Positions 47,039 through 55,023 of a DNA stretch of 64,000 nucleotides are shown here, piece by piece. Source of the DNA: Propionibacterium acidifaciens DSM 21887. Its GTDB lineage: Bacteria > Actinomycetota > Actinomycetes > Propionibacteriales > Propionibacteriaceae. The notes under the pieces are model-generated. The model was given only the letters and a program-made list of their open reading frames with translations, was not told where the DNA came from and searched no databases. A program made the translations under genes and the position numbers. The stretch lies in contig NZ_AUFR01000005.1 of assembly GCF_000426605.1 (NCBI RefSeq), positions 62,001 to 126,000 on the forward strand, in the 5' to 3' direction. Each line of letters starts with the position of its first letter. Position 1 is the first letter of the stretch.

Positions 47039-47926
47039 TCAGGCCGTCAGCCGCGCGACGGCCACGCCGGCCAGCAGGCCGAGCGAGAGGACGAGCTCGC
47101 CCATGCTCGTCGAGCGCAGGGTGGACACGAGGCGCAGCCCGACGGCTCCGCCCAGGATCGTGCGGGCCGCCGGCACGAGCAGCGCCACCCCGAGCAGGCC
47201 CAGCAGTGCCCACCACGTGCTCAGCGCGGCGACGAGGACGCAGCAGACGGCGACGGCGACGACCAGCCCCGCGTAGAGCAGGCGACTGGCCCGGTCGCCC
47301 AGGCGCGTCTCGAGGGTGCGCTTCCCGGCGGCGGTGTCGCTGGCGATGTCGCGCAGGTTGTTCGTCACGAGCACCCCGTCCGCGGTCAGGCCCATGGCCA
47401 CCGCCGCGACCCAGCCGGCGGCGCTCACGCGCCCGCAGAGCAGGTAATCGGTCCCGGCCGTGGCGACGAGACCGAAGAAGATGAGGACGAAGACCTCCCC
47501 CAGGCCCAAGTAGCCGTAGGGGTGCCGGCCGCCGGTGTAGAACCAGGCGGCGAGGACGCAGGCGACGCCGACGGCCAGCAGCCACCAGTGCCCTGTGGCG
47601 GCGACGGCGGCCAGGCCCGCCAGCCCCGAGACGCCGAAGCAGCAGAAGGCGGCGGCGCGCACCCGGCCGGGGGCGGCGGCCCCTGAGCCGACGAGGCGCT
47701 GCGGTCCGACGCGGTGGTCGTCGGTGCCGCGGACGCCGTCCGAGTAGTCGTTGGCGAAGTTGACGCCGATGACCAGCCCGAGCGCGACGACCAGGCACAG
47801 GCCGACGACGAGGAGGGGCGCCCGCCCCTGCCACCAGCCGATCGCCGTCCCGGCCAGGACCGGTGAGATCGCGGTGGGCAGGGTGCGCATGCGCGCCCCC
47901 TCGATCCATTCTGCAGCGCTGGCCAT
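47039..47926 (-). CDS. menA: 1,4-dihydroxy-2-naphthoate polyprenyltransferase
   Basis: A 295-residue UbiA-superfamily membrane enzyme with about nine helices that joins the polyprenyl chain to dihydroxynaphthoate. The first Asp-rich motif is NFANDYSDGVRGTDD and the second is NNLRDIASDTAAGKRTL. The ATG at 47926 has a GAGGGG ribosome site, and the N-terminus (WIEGARMRTLPTAISPVLAGTA) matches the family. It converges on the TM0106 gene and diverges from the PLDc_N gene. Confidence 0.94.
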   Translation of the reverse strand: MASAAEWIEGARMRTLPTAISPVLAGTAIGWWQGRAPLLVVGLCLVVALGLVIGVNFANDYSDGVRGTDDHRVGPQRLVGSGAAAPGRVRAAAFCCFGVSGLAGLAAVAATGHWWLLAVGVACVLAAWFYTGGRHPYGYLGLGEVFVLIFFGLVATAGTDYLLCGRVSAAGWVAAVAMGLTADGVLVTNNLRDIASDTAAGKRTLETRLGDRASRLLYAGLVVAVAVCCVLVAALSTWWALLGLLGVALLVPAARTILGGAVGLRLVSTLRSTSMGELVLSLGLLAGVAVARLTA

Positions 47927-48030
47927 TGGGTCCCCTCGTCGATCGGGGCGCCGCCGGGCCCGCCGTCGCGGCGGGGACGCCCACCGCCCGATCCTGCCAC
48001 GCGATCCCGCCGCCCCGGCGCCCCGTCCGG

Positions 48031-48058
48031 CGGCCGTGCCGCCGCGGCGGCACGGCCG
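48031..48058. promoter_or_regulatory. 28-bp perfect palindrome abutting a -10 box
   Basis: Half-site CGGCCGTGCCGCCG followed at once by its complement. It ends directly before TAGACT (48059-48064) and covers the expected -35 zone of the downstream gene, in the divergent menA region. Candidate operator; a DNA cruciform or terminator is the alternative. Confidence 0.45.
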
Positions 48059-48064
48059 TAGACT
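48059..48064 (+). promoter_or_regulatory. -10 box TAGACT of a leaderless transcript
   Basis: TAGACT ends 6 bases before the ATG at 48071. GGAG within that spacer is too close to the ATG to work as a ribosome site, so leaderless initiation is likely. Confidence 0.5.
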
Positions 48065-48070
48065 GGAGCC

Positions 48071-48313
48071 ATGGCACGACTCCTGCCGGCGCTGGTCCTG
48101 CTGGCGCTGACCATCTACGCGATCGTCGACCTGGCCCAGAGCCGGGACGAGGACGTGCCGTTCATGCCCAAGTGGCTGTGGCTGTTCGTGGTGATCTTCA
48201 TCCCCGCGGTCGGCCCCCTGCTGTGGATCATCGTCGGCTACGGCGTCCGCCGCGCCAGGCCGCCCCGCGAGGTGCCGCCGGACGACAACGAGGACTGGCT
48301 GCGCCGCCACTGA
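48071..48313 (+). CDS. PLDc_N domain membrane protein
   Basis: An 80-residue protein with two hydrophobic helices (about 4-22 and 36-60) separated by SRDEDVPFMPKWLW, ending in a basic/acidic tail. This is the phospholipase D-nuclease N-terminal (PLDc_N) module that occurs alone in many actinobacteria, without the catalytic HKD part. Role unknown; probably a small inner-membrane protein. Confidence 0.82.
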   Translation: MARLLPALVLLALTIYAIVDLAQSRDEDVPFMPKWLWLFVVIFIPAVGPLLWIIVGYGVRRARPPREVPPDDNEDWLRRH

Positions 48314-48378
48314 GGGCGCCCGTGACGGCCCGGTACCCGGAGGAATCACTGATACGGGTCCCCGAGGACGCATCCGGC

Positions 48379-48408
48379 ATGACATCGGCGCCCGCGGTGG
48401 CATAGCGT
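48379..48408 (+). promoter_or_regulatory. putative promoter of the PRC-barrel gene
   Basis: ATGACA (48379-48384), an 18-base spacer and TAGCGT (48403-48408). The expected transcript start lies about 35 bases before the ATG at 48452, which has a strong AAAGGAGG ribosome site. Confidence 0.45.
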
Positions 48409-48451
48409 GAGCGGGTCACTGGCGCAGACCGCCTCGGCGGAAAGGAGGCTC

Positions 48452-48832
48452 ATGACGGACGACAACTACGACGACCTGTACAACTCGGACGTCGTCGACC
48501 GCGATGGGAGGAGGATCGGCGGCGTCGGGCAGGTCTACCTGGACGACCGGACCGGCCGGCCCACCTGGGTGACCGTCAAGACCGGCCTGTTCGGGACGAA
48601 GGAGAACTTCGTGCCGCTGTTCCGGGCCGAGGTGGACGACGGCCAGATCCAGGTGCCCTACGCCGAGGCCACCGTCAAGAACGCCCCGACCGTCGACCCC
48701 GACCGCCACCTCGACTCCGACGAGGAGGCCGACCTGTACAAGTACTACGGCATCTCCGCCGTGCGCCCGTCCGGGACGGACGAGAACGACTCCTCCGACG
48801 ACGCGGACGCCGGGCAGGACCAGGACGGCTGA
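48452..48832 (+). CDS. PRC-barrel domain protein
   Basis: 126 residues. The PRC-barrel beta fold covers about residues 8-80 (LYNSDVVDRDGRRIGGVGQVYLDDRTGRPTWVTVKTGLFG), then a DSDEEADLYKYYGI helix found in many actinobacterial stress-type PRC proteins, then an acidic disordered tail. Such proteins are linked to RNA metabolism or envelope stress, but the role is not established. The gene has its own promoter and a strong ribosome site. Confidence 0.88.
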   Translation: MTDDNYDDLYNSDVVDRDGRRIGGVGQVYLDDRTGRPTWVTVKTGLFGTKENFVPLFRAEVDDGQIQVPYAEATVKNAPTVDPDRHLDSDEEADLYKYYGISAVRPSGTDENDSSDDADAGQDQDG

Positions 48833-48960
48833 TCCGCCCCTCCGCCGGTCGCCCGAACCGCCCGGGTCCCGCGGACGACCTCCACGCGGAGACGACCTCG
48901 TGAGAGGGGACCCGCTCGTGGAGGGGCCGCCGGAGCGGGAGGCCCCGACCGCGCCTCGCG

Positions 48961-48997
48961 GCCGCACGGGCGCGGAGGAGGTCCACGGCCGTGCGGC
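48961..48997. terminator. hairpin between convergent PRC-barrel and deaminase genes
   Basis: GCCGCACGG (48961-48969) pairs with CCGTGCGGC (48989-48997) in the 203-base gap between convergent genes. I see no gene in this gap. Confidence 0.5.
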
Positions 48998-49035
48998 AGA
49001 CGGCCGGCCCCTCCCCGCGACCGGGCGGCGGCGCC

Positions 49036-49497
49036 TCAGCCGAAGTCGACGAGCCCGTCCTCATCCATCGAGCCGGTGGGCCACACGGCCCGCACGATGC
49101 CGGCCGCGGCGAGCGCCTTGCGGCAACCCGGGCACGGCTGGTCGGTGACGTAGGCCGTGGCGCCCTTCGTGTCGCGCGTGCTGAACAGCAGCGCGTTGAC
49201 CTCGGCATGGATGGCGATGCAGAAGCCGGGCGCCCCGGGCCGGTCGTAGTCGCCCAGACCGGGCACCTCGTCGTATCCGAGACGCCCGCGCGGGCACGCG
49301 CCCTCGAGGCAGTCGGGGCGCCCGGGCGCGGCGCCGTTGTAGCCGGTGGCGATGATCCGGTGGTCGGGGCCCACGAGCACGGCGCCGACCCGCCGGCGCG
49401 TGCACTTGGCGCGCGCCGAGACGGCCTCGGCGATGCCCAGGAAGTAGTCGTCCCAGCCCGGAACGGGAATCGTCCGCCCACCCCTCGTCGTCGCCAT
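49036..49497 (-). CDS. deoxycytidylate deaminase-family protein
   Basis: A 153-residue zinc-dependent cytidine/deoxycytidylate deaminase fold. HAEVNALLF provides the His ligand and proton-shuttle Glu, and PCPGCRKAL supplies the two Cys ligands. The ARAKCTRRRVGAVLV start and GYNGAAPGRPDC are typical of dCMP deaminase/ComEB proteins, which convert dCMP to dUMP for thymidylate synthesis. The start ATG 49497 follows a leaderless -10 hexamer. It is downstream of the CDF transporter on the same strand. Confidence 0.9.
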   Translation of the reverse strand: MATTRGGRTIPVPGWDDYFLGIAEAVSARAKCTRRRVGAVLVGPDHRIIATGYNGAAPGRPDCLEGACPRGRLGYDEVPGLGDYDRPGAPGFCIAIHAEVNALLFSTRDTKGATAYVTDQPCPGCRKALAAAGIVRAVWPTGSMDEDGLVDFG

Positions 49498-49504
49498 GCC
49501 CACC

Positions 49505-49510
49505 AGCGTA
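49505..49510 (-). promoter_or_regulatory. -10 box TACGCT of a leaderless transcript
   Basis: Minus-strand TACGCT ends 7 bases before the deaminase ATG at 49497. No Shine-Dalgarno is present. Confidence 0.5.
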
Positions 49511-49517
49511 CGGCCCC

Positions 49518-50432
49518 TCAGATCTCGATGTCCTCGTAGGACCGCGCGTCGTGCAGCGGCTCCGTGTGCACGGTGACGCGCAGGTCCGGCTCGATCTCGC
49601 GCAGCTCATCGACGATGTCCTCGGCGAGGTCGTGACCGGCCTTGACGCTCCACTCGTCGGGCACGAGCAGGTGGAACTCCATGAAGCGCCGGTTCCCACT
49701 CTCGCGGGTGCGCACCGCGTGGAAGTCGACCTCCTCGCCGCGGTGGGTCTCGAGCACGCCCATGAGACGGGCCTCGAGCTCGGCGGGCAGGGCGATGTCC
49801 ATGAGACCGTCGACCGAGCTGCGCACCAGCCCGATGCCGATGCGCACGATGTTCGCGCCGGCGACGATCGCGACGATCGGGTCGAGAAGGGGCTGGCCGG
49901 TGAGCGCGACGAGACCCACCCCCGCGAGCACGGCCACCGAGGTGACGACGTCGGTCATGAGGTGCCTCCCGTCGGCGGACAGGGTCGCCGAGCGCATCTG
50001 CGCACCGCGGCGGATGAGCAGCAGGCCGACGGCGCCGTTGACCAGGGCGGCGACGGCGCTGATGGCCAGGCCGATGCCGAGCTGCTCGGGCATCCGCGGG
50101 TGGACCAGCCGCCCGACCGCCTCCCAGATGATGAGGATCGCGGCGACCAGCACCATGGCGCCCTCGACGGCGGCCGAGAAGTACTCCGCCTTGGAATGCC
50201 CGAAGCGGTGGTTGTCGTCCGGCGGTCGGATCGAGATCTTCAGCATGACGAGGGCGAGGACGGCAGCCACCAGGTTGACGACCGACTCGAGGGCGTCGGA
50301 CAGCAGCGAGACCGAACCGGTGAGCGCAGCGGCCCCGCCCTTGAGCACGATGGTCACCGCCGCAGCGGCGATGGAGAGCCAGGCGTAACGGCTCAGATCG
50401 ACGGGCGGAGAGTAACGCGGTCCGTTCGGCAT
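49518..50432 (-). CDS. cation diffusion facilitator (CDF) transporter
   Basis: 304 residues with six helices and a C-terminal cytoplasmic ferredoxin-like domain. Metal-site signatures: SVSLLSDALESVVN in helix 2 and GRHLMTDVVTSVAVL in helix 5 (HxxxD), with DDNHRFGHSKAEYF in the loop. It exports Zn2+, Mn2+ or Fe2+ in exchange for H+; the metal is not determined. The ATG at 50432 follows CATACT by 6 bases, again with no ribosome site. Confidence 0.92.
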   Translation of the reverse strand: MPNGPRYSPPVDLSRYAWLSIAAAAVTIVLKGGAAALTGSVSLLSDALESVVNLVAAVLALVMLKISIRPPDDNHRFGHSKAEYFSAAVEGAMVLVAAILIIWEAVGRLVHPRMPEQLGIGLAISAVAALVNGAVGLLLIRRGAQMRSATLSADGRHLMTDVVTSVAVLAGVGLVALTGQPLLDPIVAIVAGANIVRIGIGLVRSSVDGLMDIALPAELEARLMGVLETHRGEEVDFHAVRTRESGNRRFMEFHLLVPDEWSVKAGHDLAEDIVDELREIEPDLRVTVHTEPLHDARSYEDIEI

Positions 50433-50438
50433 GGCTCC

Positions 50439-50444
50439 AGTATG
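50439..50444 (-). promoter_or_regulatory. -10-like CATACT of a leaderless transcript
   Basis: Minus-strand CATACT ends 6 bases before the CDF transporter ATG at 50432. Confidence 0.4.
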
Positions 50445-50653
50445 ATCGGCCGAATCCGCCCGTGCACCCAAGCAAGTCCTCACTGCCCTCGGGTTCTTCC
50501 CCGTCCACAAGGGAGGACGTCTGATGCGCAGGCATTGCGGATCGGCGCTCCCCCGGCCGCGCGCCGGGCGGGCCCTGCGCACGGGCGCCCCATGCCGGCC
50601 CCGGCCCTGCGCCCCGCGCGGCCCGTCGGGCCGGGCCCCGCGACGGTGCCGGT

Positions 50654-50659
50654 TAGGCT
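50654..50659 (+). promoter_or_regulatory. -10 box TAGGCT of a leaderless transcript
   Basis: TAGGCT ends 6 bases before the patatin-like gene ATG at 50666. The same hexamer and spacing occur before purF. Confidence 0.5.
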
Positions 50660-50665
50660 GTCCGC

Positions 50666-52174
50666 ATGCCACGTCCAGCATGGTCCGGTCTGCGGCCCCT
50701 CCTCGGCCGCGGGCACTCCCGGGAGGACCCGGAGGAGGTCCAGGGCCTGGTCATGGCGGGCGGAGGGGCCAGGGCGAGCTTCCAGACCGGCGCGCTGCGC
50801 CATCCGTACGAGCGAGAGCGCATCGCACCGGCGGTCATCACGGCCGCCTCGTCCGGTTCGATCCTCGGCGCGCTGCTCGCCCAGTTCGAGGATCCGGCCG
50901 AGCAGGAGGCCGCGCTGCGCCGCGTCGAGGACCTGTGGCCGTCGATGCGGACGAACGCCGACATGTTCACCGAGCGCTCGTGGTTCTCGCGCCCGCTCGC
51001 CCACCAGCACGTCCTCGAGACCCTGCGCGAGGCCGAGGAGCGCACGGTCGAGCGCACCCGCCGGTCCCACACCCGGCGCCGGGCCTCCTGTCGCACCGAC
51101 GACGCCGAGGACGAGGACGCCCCGGCCGCCGGAGACGAGCGCCCGGCCCCGCAGGAGCGCACCCCGGCGCTCGCCATGGCCGAGGCCCCCGTCGAGCCGC
51201 TGGAGTTCAACGCCGACCTCGTCCACCAGCTCATGGTCGGGCTGCCCCGCTTCGGGCGCATCGGCTCGGACCCGACCGCCGCGTTCCGCGGCCTGGAGAG
51301 CAACCGCTCGCTGTACCGCCCCGGGCCCCTGCTGGAGCGCCTGCTGAGCCGCGACTTCTTCCACTCGGAGCCGGTGGGCTCCTCCGGCGTCGCCCCCCGC
51401 TGCGCCTTCGTCGGCCTCGACAGCGGAGAGCCGCGCTCCATGCGCGAGGACGGCCGGATCGTCGACCGCGACGATCGGCCCCTGGACGGTCCGGGGTTCG
51501 ACGTGGCGATGGGCACGCCGGCGTCCTGCTCGGTCCCGGGCGTCTTCGAGCCGGTCGAGATGAACGGCGAGTGGTACGTCGACGGCGGCATCCGCGAGAA
51601 CGTCCCGGTCGAGGCGGCGATCAAGAACCTCGGCGTCACGAGGCCCTGTGCGATCATCTCGTCCCCGCCCGGCGCGGCCCCGAACCCGGGCGCCGGCAGG
51701 GGCGGCGTCCTGTCGATCCTGTTCCGCGTCGAGTCGATCCGCGCGGACGAGTCCGAGCGCGACGAGATCGCCTACGCCCGGGCGGCGGGCGCCACCGTCA
51801 TCGAGCCGGAGATCCTCGTCCACGACGCCATGACGATCGATCCGGGCCTGCTGTCCATCAACCGCGACTACGGCCGGATCCGGGCCGCCGAGGCGGTCGG
51901 GAAGGCCCCCTGCGAGGTGCAGGGCGTCCACCGCGAGATGATCCGCACCCGGCTGAGGGCCTGGCGCCTCGGGAAGGCCCTCCTGGAGACCGATCCGCAC
52001 GCCCCCGACGCGGGCCCCGACGCGACCCGCGGGCTGCCGGACGAGCTGATCGGGACGAAGCGGGCGCTGCGCGCCATGGTCGAGCGCGACGACGGGGGCT
52101 GCCTGCCGGCCGGGCACGACGACTGGTGGTCGCGCTTCGAGCGCCACCGGCGCCCCGGGGGCGCGCATGTCTGA
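50666..52174 (+). CDS. patatin-like phospholipase
   Basis: A 502-residue lipid acyl hydrolase with a Ser-Asp dyad. The oxyanion loop GGGARASFQTG is at 32-42. The nucleophile elbow AASSGS has S62 as the likely nucleophile, with Ala in place of the first Gly of GxSxG. The catalytic Asp is D306 in VDGGIREN. A charged low-complexity insert (about 125-175, RTRRSHTRRRASC... DAEDEDAP) interrupts the fold, and residues beyond 430 are an extension. No signal peptide, so probably cytoplasmic or peripheral. It overlaps the next gene by 8 bp. Confidence 0.85.
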   Translation: MPRPAWSGLRPLLGRGHSREDPEEVQGLVMAGGGARASFQTGALRHPYERERIAPAVITAASSGSILGALLAQFEDPAEQEAALRRVEDLWPSMRTNADMFTERSWFSRPLAHQHVLETLREAEERTVERTRRSHTRRRASCRTDDAEDEDAPAAGDERPAPQERTPALAMAEAPVEPLEFNADLVHQLMVGLPRFGRIGSDPTAAFRGLESNRSLYRPGPLLERLLSRDFFHSEPVGSSGVAPRCAFVGLDSGEPRSMREDGRIVDRDDRPLDGPGFDVAMGTPASCSVPGVFEPVEMNGEWYVDGGIRENVPVEAAIKNLGVTRPCAIISSPPGAAPNPGAGRGGVLSILFRVESIRADESERDEIAYARAAGATVIEPEILVHDAMTIDPGLLSINRDYGRIRAAEAVGKAPCEVQGVHREMIRTRLRAWRLGKALLETDPHAPDAGPDATRGLPDELIGTKRALRAMVERDDGGCLPAGHDDWWSRFERHRRPGGAHV

Positions 52175-52520
52175 GCAGCAGCACCGGGCCGACGGGCCGG
52201 CCCCCGAGCACGCCCTGGTCGGCGCGCGGGTCATGGACTCCACCGGCAGGCTCCTCGGCCACGCCCTGCGGATCCTGCGCGACGCCCGCACCGACTCCCT
52301 GGCCTTCGTGAGCGTGCGCGACGGCGTGCTGAGCGGGCGCCGCCACCTCATTCCGCTGGCCGCCGCCGAGATCGGCTACGAGCGCATCGACGTGCCCTAC
52401 CCCCGCTCCCTCGTGATGAGCTCGCCGCGCCTCGAGACGGGACACCGCGTCCTGCCCGAGGACGAGGCCGCTGTCTGCGCCCACTACGGCCTGCCGGGCC
52501 CGACGCCCTGGATCGCTTGA
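52167..52520 (+). CDS. small PRC-barrel-like protein
   Basis: 117 residues. The pattern ALVGARVMDSTGRLLGHALRILRDARTDSLAFVSVRDGVLSGRRHLIPLAAAEIG has the paired strands of a PRC-barrel, and LPEDEAAVCAHYGL at the end mirrors the helix after the barrel in the 48452 protein, so the two appear related. It begins inside the last codons of the patatin-like gene and is likely cotranscribed. Role unknown. Confidence 0.65.
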   Translation: MSEQQHRADGPAPEHALVGARVMDSTGRLLGHALRILRDARTDSLAFVSVRDGVLSGRRHLIPLAAAEIGYERIDVPYPRSLVMSSPRLETGHRVLPEDEAAVCAHYGLPGPTPWIA

Positions 52521-52718
52521 TGGGCCAGCCCGGGCTCCTCGATCGCGACGCGGCGGGCCCCGCGCCGGCGCGTGCCGAGCCGTGGCGTCCCCGCGCACGG
52601 CACCGGCGGTCGAGGCCGATGAGCCGTCCCGGCAGGATCGGCCCCGGCCGGCGACCCCGCCGAGCAGCGGACCCCGCCGGCCCCGGCCGCGTACGCTTCC
52701 CCGAGCAGAGCATCCACC

Positions 52719-52743
52719 GCCCGCGCCCCCGGGGGGCGCGGGC
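52719..52743. terminator. GC-rich hairpin between convergent genes
   Basis: GCCCGCGCCCCC pairs with GGGGGCGCGGGC, nearly without a loop, 16 bases from the stop of the minus-strand transporter and 200 bases past the PRC-like gene. The rest of the 52521-52758 gap holds nothing I can identify. Confidence 0.6.
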
Positions 52744-52758
52744 GGGAGCGGCAGCGGA

Positions 52759-53388
52759 TCAGTCGTCCCCGGGTCGGGGAGTCTCGGCCCGGGCCTGCTC
52801 GTAGACCTCGCCGGCGGCGCGCAGGTTGATCGCGCCCGCGGCGACGCCGATGACGACGTCGGGCCAGATCGAGGGTCGGGCCGCCGTCACCAGGCCCGCG
52901 ACGAGGATGAGCGCATCGGCCAGCACGTCGTTGCGCGCCGCGAGCCAGGCGCCGCGCACGAGGGATCCGCCCTCGGTGCGCCGGGCGACGAGCAGCAGCG
53001 CGCAGAGCAGGTTGAGGGCGAGCGCGGCACCGGCCGTGAGCGACAGTCGAAAGGGCTCGGGGGGCTCGCCCGAGACGAGCTTCCACGCGGCCGTCGTGAG
53101 GGCCGCGACGGCGGGGATGAGGATGAGACCGGCGAGCCAGACGCTCGCCCGGCGACGCCCTCGCACGGACCAGCCCAGCGCCGCGACGACGAGCCCGTTG
53201 ATGAGGAAGTCCTCGCAGAAGTCGGCCGCATCGGCGAACAGCGCGACCGAACCGGCCAGGACCGCCATGATGATCTCGCCGATCATCCCCAGCAGGTTGA
53301 GGAGCGCGACGACCGCCACGACCCGCCGCAGCGCCGTGCCGGGCCCGCCGTCGCCGTGGAGGTCCTCGTGATCGTCACCGGTGGCCAC
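52759..53388 (-). CDS. cation transporter-like membrane protein (CDF superfamily)
   Basis: 209 residues with about six short helices. GSVALFADAADFCEDFLING resembles the helix-2 metal site of CDF proteins, and AARNDVLADALILVAGL resembles the helix-5 N/HxxxD site, so it belongs to the cation efflux superfamily. It lacks the C-terminal cytoplasmic domain of the 49518 protein. The N-terminus is His/Asp-rich (TGDDHEDLHGDGG), which could bind metal. Substrate unknown. Confidence 0.75.
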   Translation of the reverse strand: MATGDDHEDLHGDGGPGTALRRVVAVVALLNLLGMIGEIIMAVLAGSVALFADAADFCEDFLINGLVVAALGWSVRGRRRASVWLAGLILIPAVAALTTAAWKLVSGEPPEPFRLSLTAGAALALNLLCALLLVARRTEGGSLVRGAWLAARNDVLADALILVAGLVTAARPSIWPDVVIGVAAGAINLRAAGEVYEQARAETPRPGDD

Positions 53389-53462
53389 GGCACCCCATCA
53401 TGCCGCGGGGCACCGGTCCCCGGCCCGCCGTCCGCACCCCGGACGGGGCCCGGGGGCACGGC

Positions 53463-54560
53463 TCACCAGCAGCGCCAGGACCAGTAGCCGGGGTGCCAGC
53501 CCCACCAGTCGTAGTAGGGCTGGTTGACCCAGACCCAACCGCAGTTCCCACCGCCGTACGGCCAGTTCCGGTGGGAGTCCTCCTCGTCGTCGTCGTCATC
53601 ATCGTCGTCGTCGGACTCATGGTGCGAGCCGTGGGAGCCGGAGCCGTCCGAGGTGGTGGGTCCGCCGCCCGAGCCCGGATTGTCCAGCTTCGAGCCGCCC
53701 CCACCGTTGTCGGCGGCCCCGCCGGAGTTGGAGCCCCCGGAGCCGCCGGTGGGGTTCCCGGGGTTGTTCTCCTCGGGTGCGGGCGTGCCGCCGGTGGGCT
53801 GATCGGGCTTGGACTCCTGGGTCTGCGCCTGCTGCTCGGCGGCCTGCTCCGAGGCGATGCCGGCGGCCTTGGCCGTGTCGTCCTTCTTGGTGCTCAGCTC
53901 GATCCTCTTGGCCCCCATCGCCTTCGTCGACTCGTCGACGGGCGCCGGATCATTGCTGCCGGCGGCCTGCTCGCGGGCGTCGGCAGCCGCGTCGAGCAGG
54001 GCGGTGGCCTCGTCGATCTCGGTCCGCAGCTCACTGCGCACCCCGTCGTCGGGCAGCTGCCCGGCAGAGCCGTCGTAGACGCTCTGGGCGGCCTGGATCA
54101 CGGCCGAGAGCTCGTCCGCCGCCTTCGCATTGTTGTACGACGAGATCGACACCGTGAGATGGAGGGTGTCGGTGACCAGGGCGTCCCTCTTCGTGCCCAG
54201 CTCGGCCGTGGCGTTTCTGAGGGCCTCGAGCTGGCCCCGGTCGGTGCAGGTGAGGTCCATGCGCACCTGACGATCGGCGCCGGCGACCGCGTCGACGAGC
54301 GCGGAGGCGCCCTCGCTGTCCTTGTAGCCGGACGTGTCGTCGGCGCTGCGCAGGACCGGCTCGGTGGCGGTGACCGCGCTCACGTAGTCGTCGACGGCCT
54401 GGTCGGCCGAGCTCACCGCCGCCGCGCAGTCGTTCCGCAGCTCGGTGTTGTGGCGGTGCACACCGAAGACGGTGCCGAAGGCCGCCAGCAGGAGCGCGCA
54501 GACGGCAGTGCCGACGATGGCACGCCGGGGGTGCCTCGTCCTCTCTGCCCTGCCTGTCAT
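53463..54560 (-). CDS. membrane-anchored protein with poly-Asp and Trp-rich C-terminus
   Basis: 365 residues. One helix (about 14-34) near a basic N-terminus suggests a signal anchor. A helical Ala/Asp/Glu-rich extracellular domain follows (about 40-230), with one Cys pair candidate (C45 and C104). Then comes a disordered Pro/Gly/Asn/Ser linker, nine Asp in a row encoded by a GAC/GAT repeat, and a 33-residue tail with nine Trp and two Cys (GWVWVNQPYYDWWGWHPGYW). No family recognised. The aromatic tail could bind cell-wall glycan, a surface or metal; this is speculation. Confidence 0.75.
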   Translation of the reverse strand: MTGRAERTRHPRRAIVGTAVCALLLAAFGTVFGVHRHNTELRNDCAAAVSSADQAVDDYVSAVTATEPVLRSADDTSGYKDSEGASALVDAVAGADRQVRMDLTCTDRGQLEALRNATAELGTKRDALVTDTLHLTVSISSYNNAKAADELSAVIQAAQSVYDGSAGQLPDDGVRSELRTEIDEATALLDAAADAREQAAGSNDPAPVDESTKAMGAKRIELSTKKDDTAKAAGIASEQAAEQQAQTQESKPDQPTGGTPAPEENNPGNPTGGSGGSNSGGAADNGGGGSKLDNPGSGGGPTTSDGSGSHGSHHESDDDDDDDDDEEDSHRNWPYGGGNCGWVWVNQPYYDWWGWHPGYWSWRCW

Positions 54561-54950
54561 ATGGCTCTTTCGTTCGCCTTCACCGGATCGTCGGCCGGAC
54601 GGCGGCCGCCGTCCGGCCCCGACTCGTGCAAGCACTGTGCTGGGGTGCGCGGACCGTGTGATGTCCTCAGGCTCAGAGCCCGTTATGGGACGGGCCCGAG
54701 CAATCACACAGCTCCCGCGGGAAACCTGAAACGTGAGCCCGCGACGGTCCGAGCGATGCGCGCAGCACCGTCGGGGCCCGGGGTCCTGCGTCTCCAGGTG
54801 TCCCGCAGCTGCAGCCACGGGACGAGAACCTCGGGGGTGCCCGCCTTGGAACAGACCGCAGCCGCTTCAGTTTATCGCGCGATGTGACACCCTGTCCAAG
54901 ATCCGCGTTCGGGATCCGGACGCCAGGCCCCTCCGGCTTCGTCCGATCGG
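54561..54950. other. 390-base intergenic region
   Basis: This holds the upstream region of the Trp-rich protein gene and the terminator of tRNA-Lys. It is less GC-rich than its surroundings in places (CAGTTTATCGCGCGATG near 54867-54884). I see no convincing ORF and no known RNA motif. Confidence 0.4.
54917..54945 (-). terminator. hairpin downstream of tRNA-Lys
   Basis: CGGACG (54917-54922) pairs with CGTCCG (54940-54945), extendable past a bulge by GAT/ATC. It starts 6 bases after the tRNA 3' end on the minus strand. Confidence 0.4.
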
Positions 54951-55023
54951 TGCCCCCACGGGGGCTCGAACCCCGGACCCAAGGATTAAAAGTCCCTTGC
55001 TCTGCCAGCTGAGCTATGGAGGC
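54951..55023 (-). tRNA. tRNA-Lys (TTT)
   Basis: Cloverleaf on the minus strand. The acceptor GCCTCCA pairs with TGGGGGC, the anticodon stem AGGGA/TCCTT encloses CTTTTAA (anticodon TTT), the T loop is TTCGAGC, and the discriminator is A. No encoded CCA. Confidence 0.95.

Noticed and set aside
53583-53612. Phase-variable trinucleotide repeat
   Set aside because: The Asp-run repeat is in units of three bases and mixes GAC and GAT codons, so slippage would change length but not frame.
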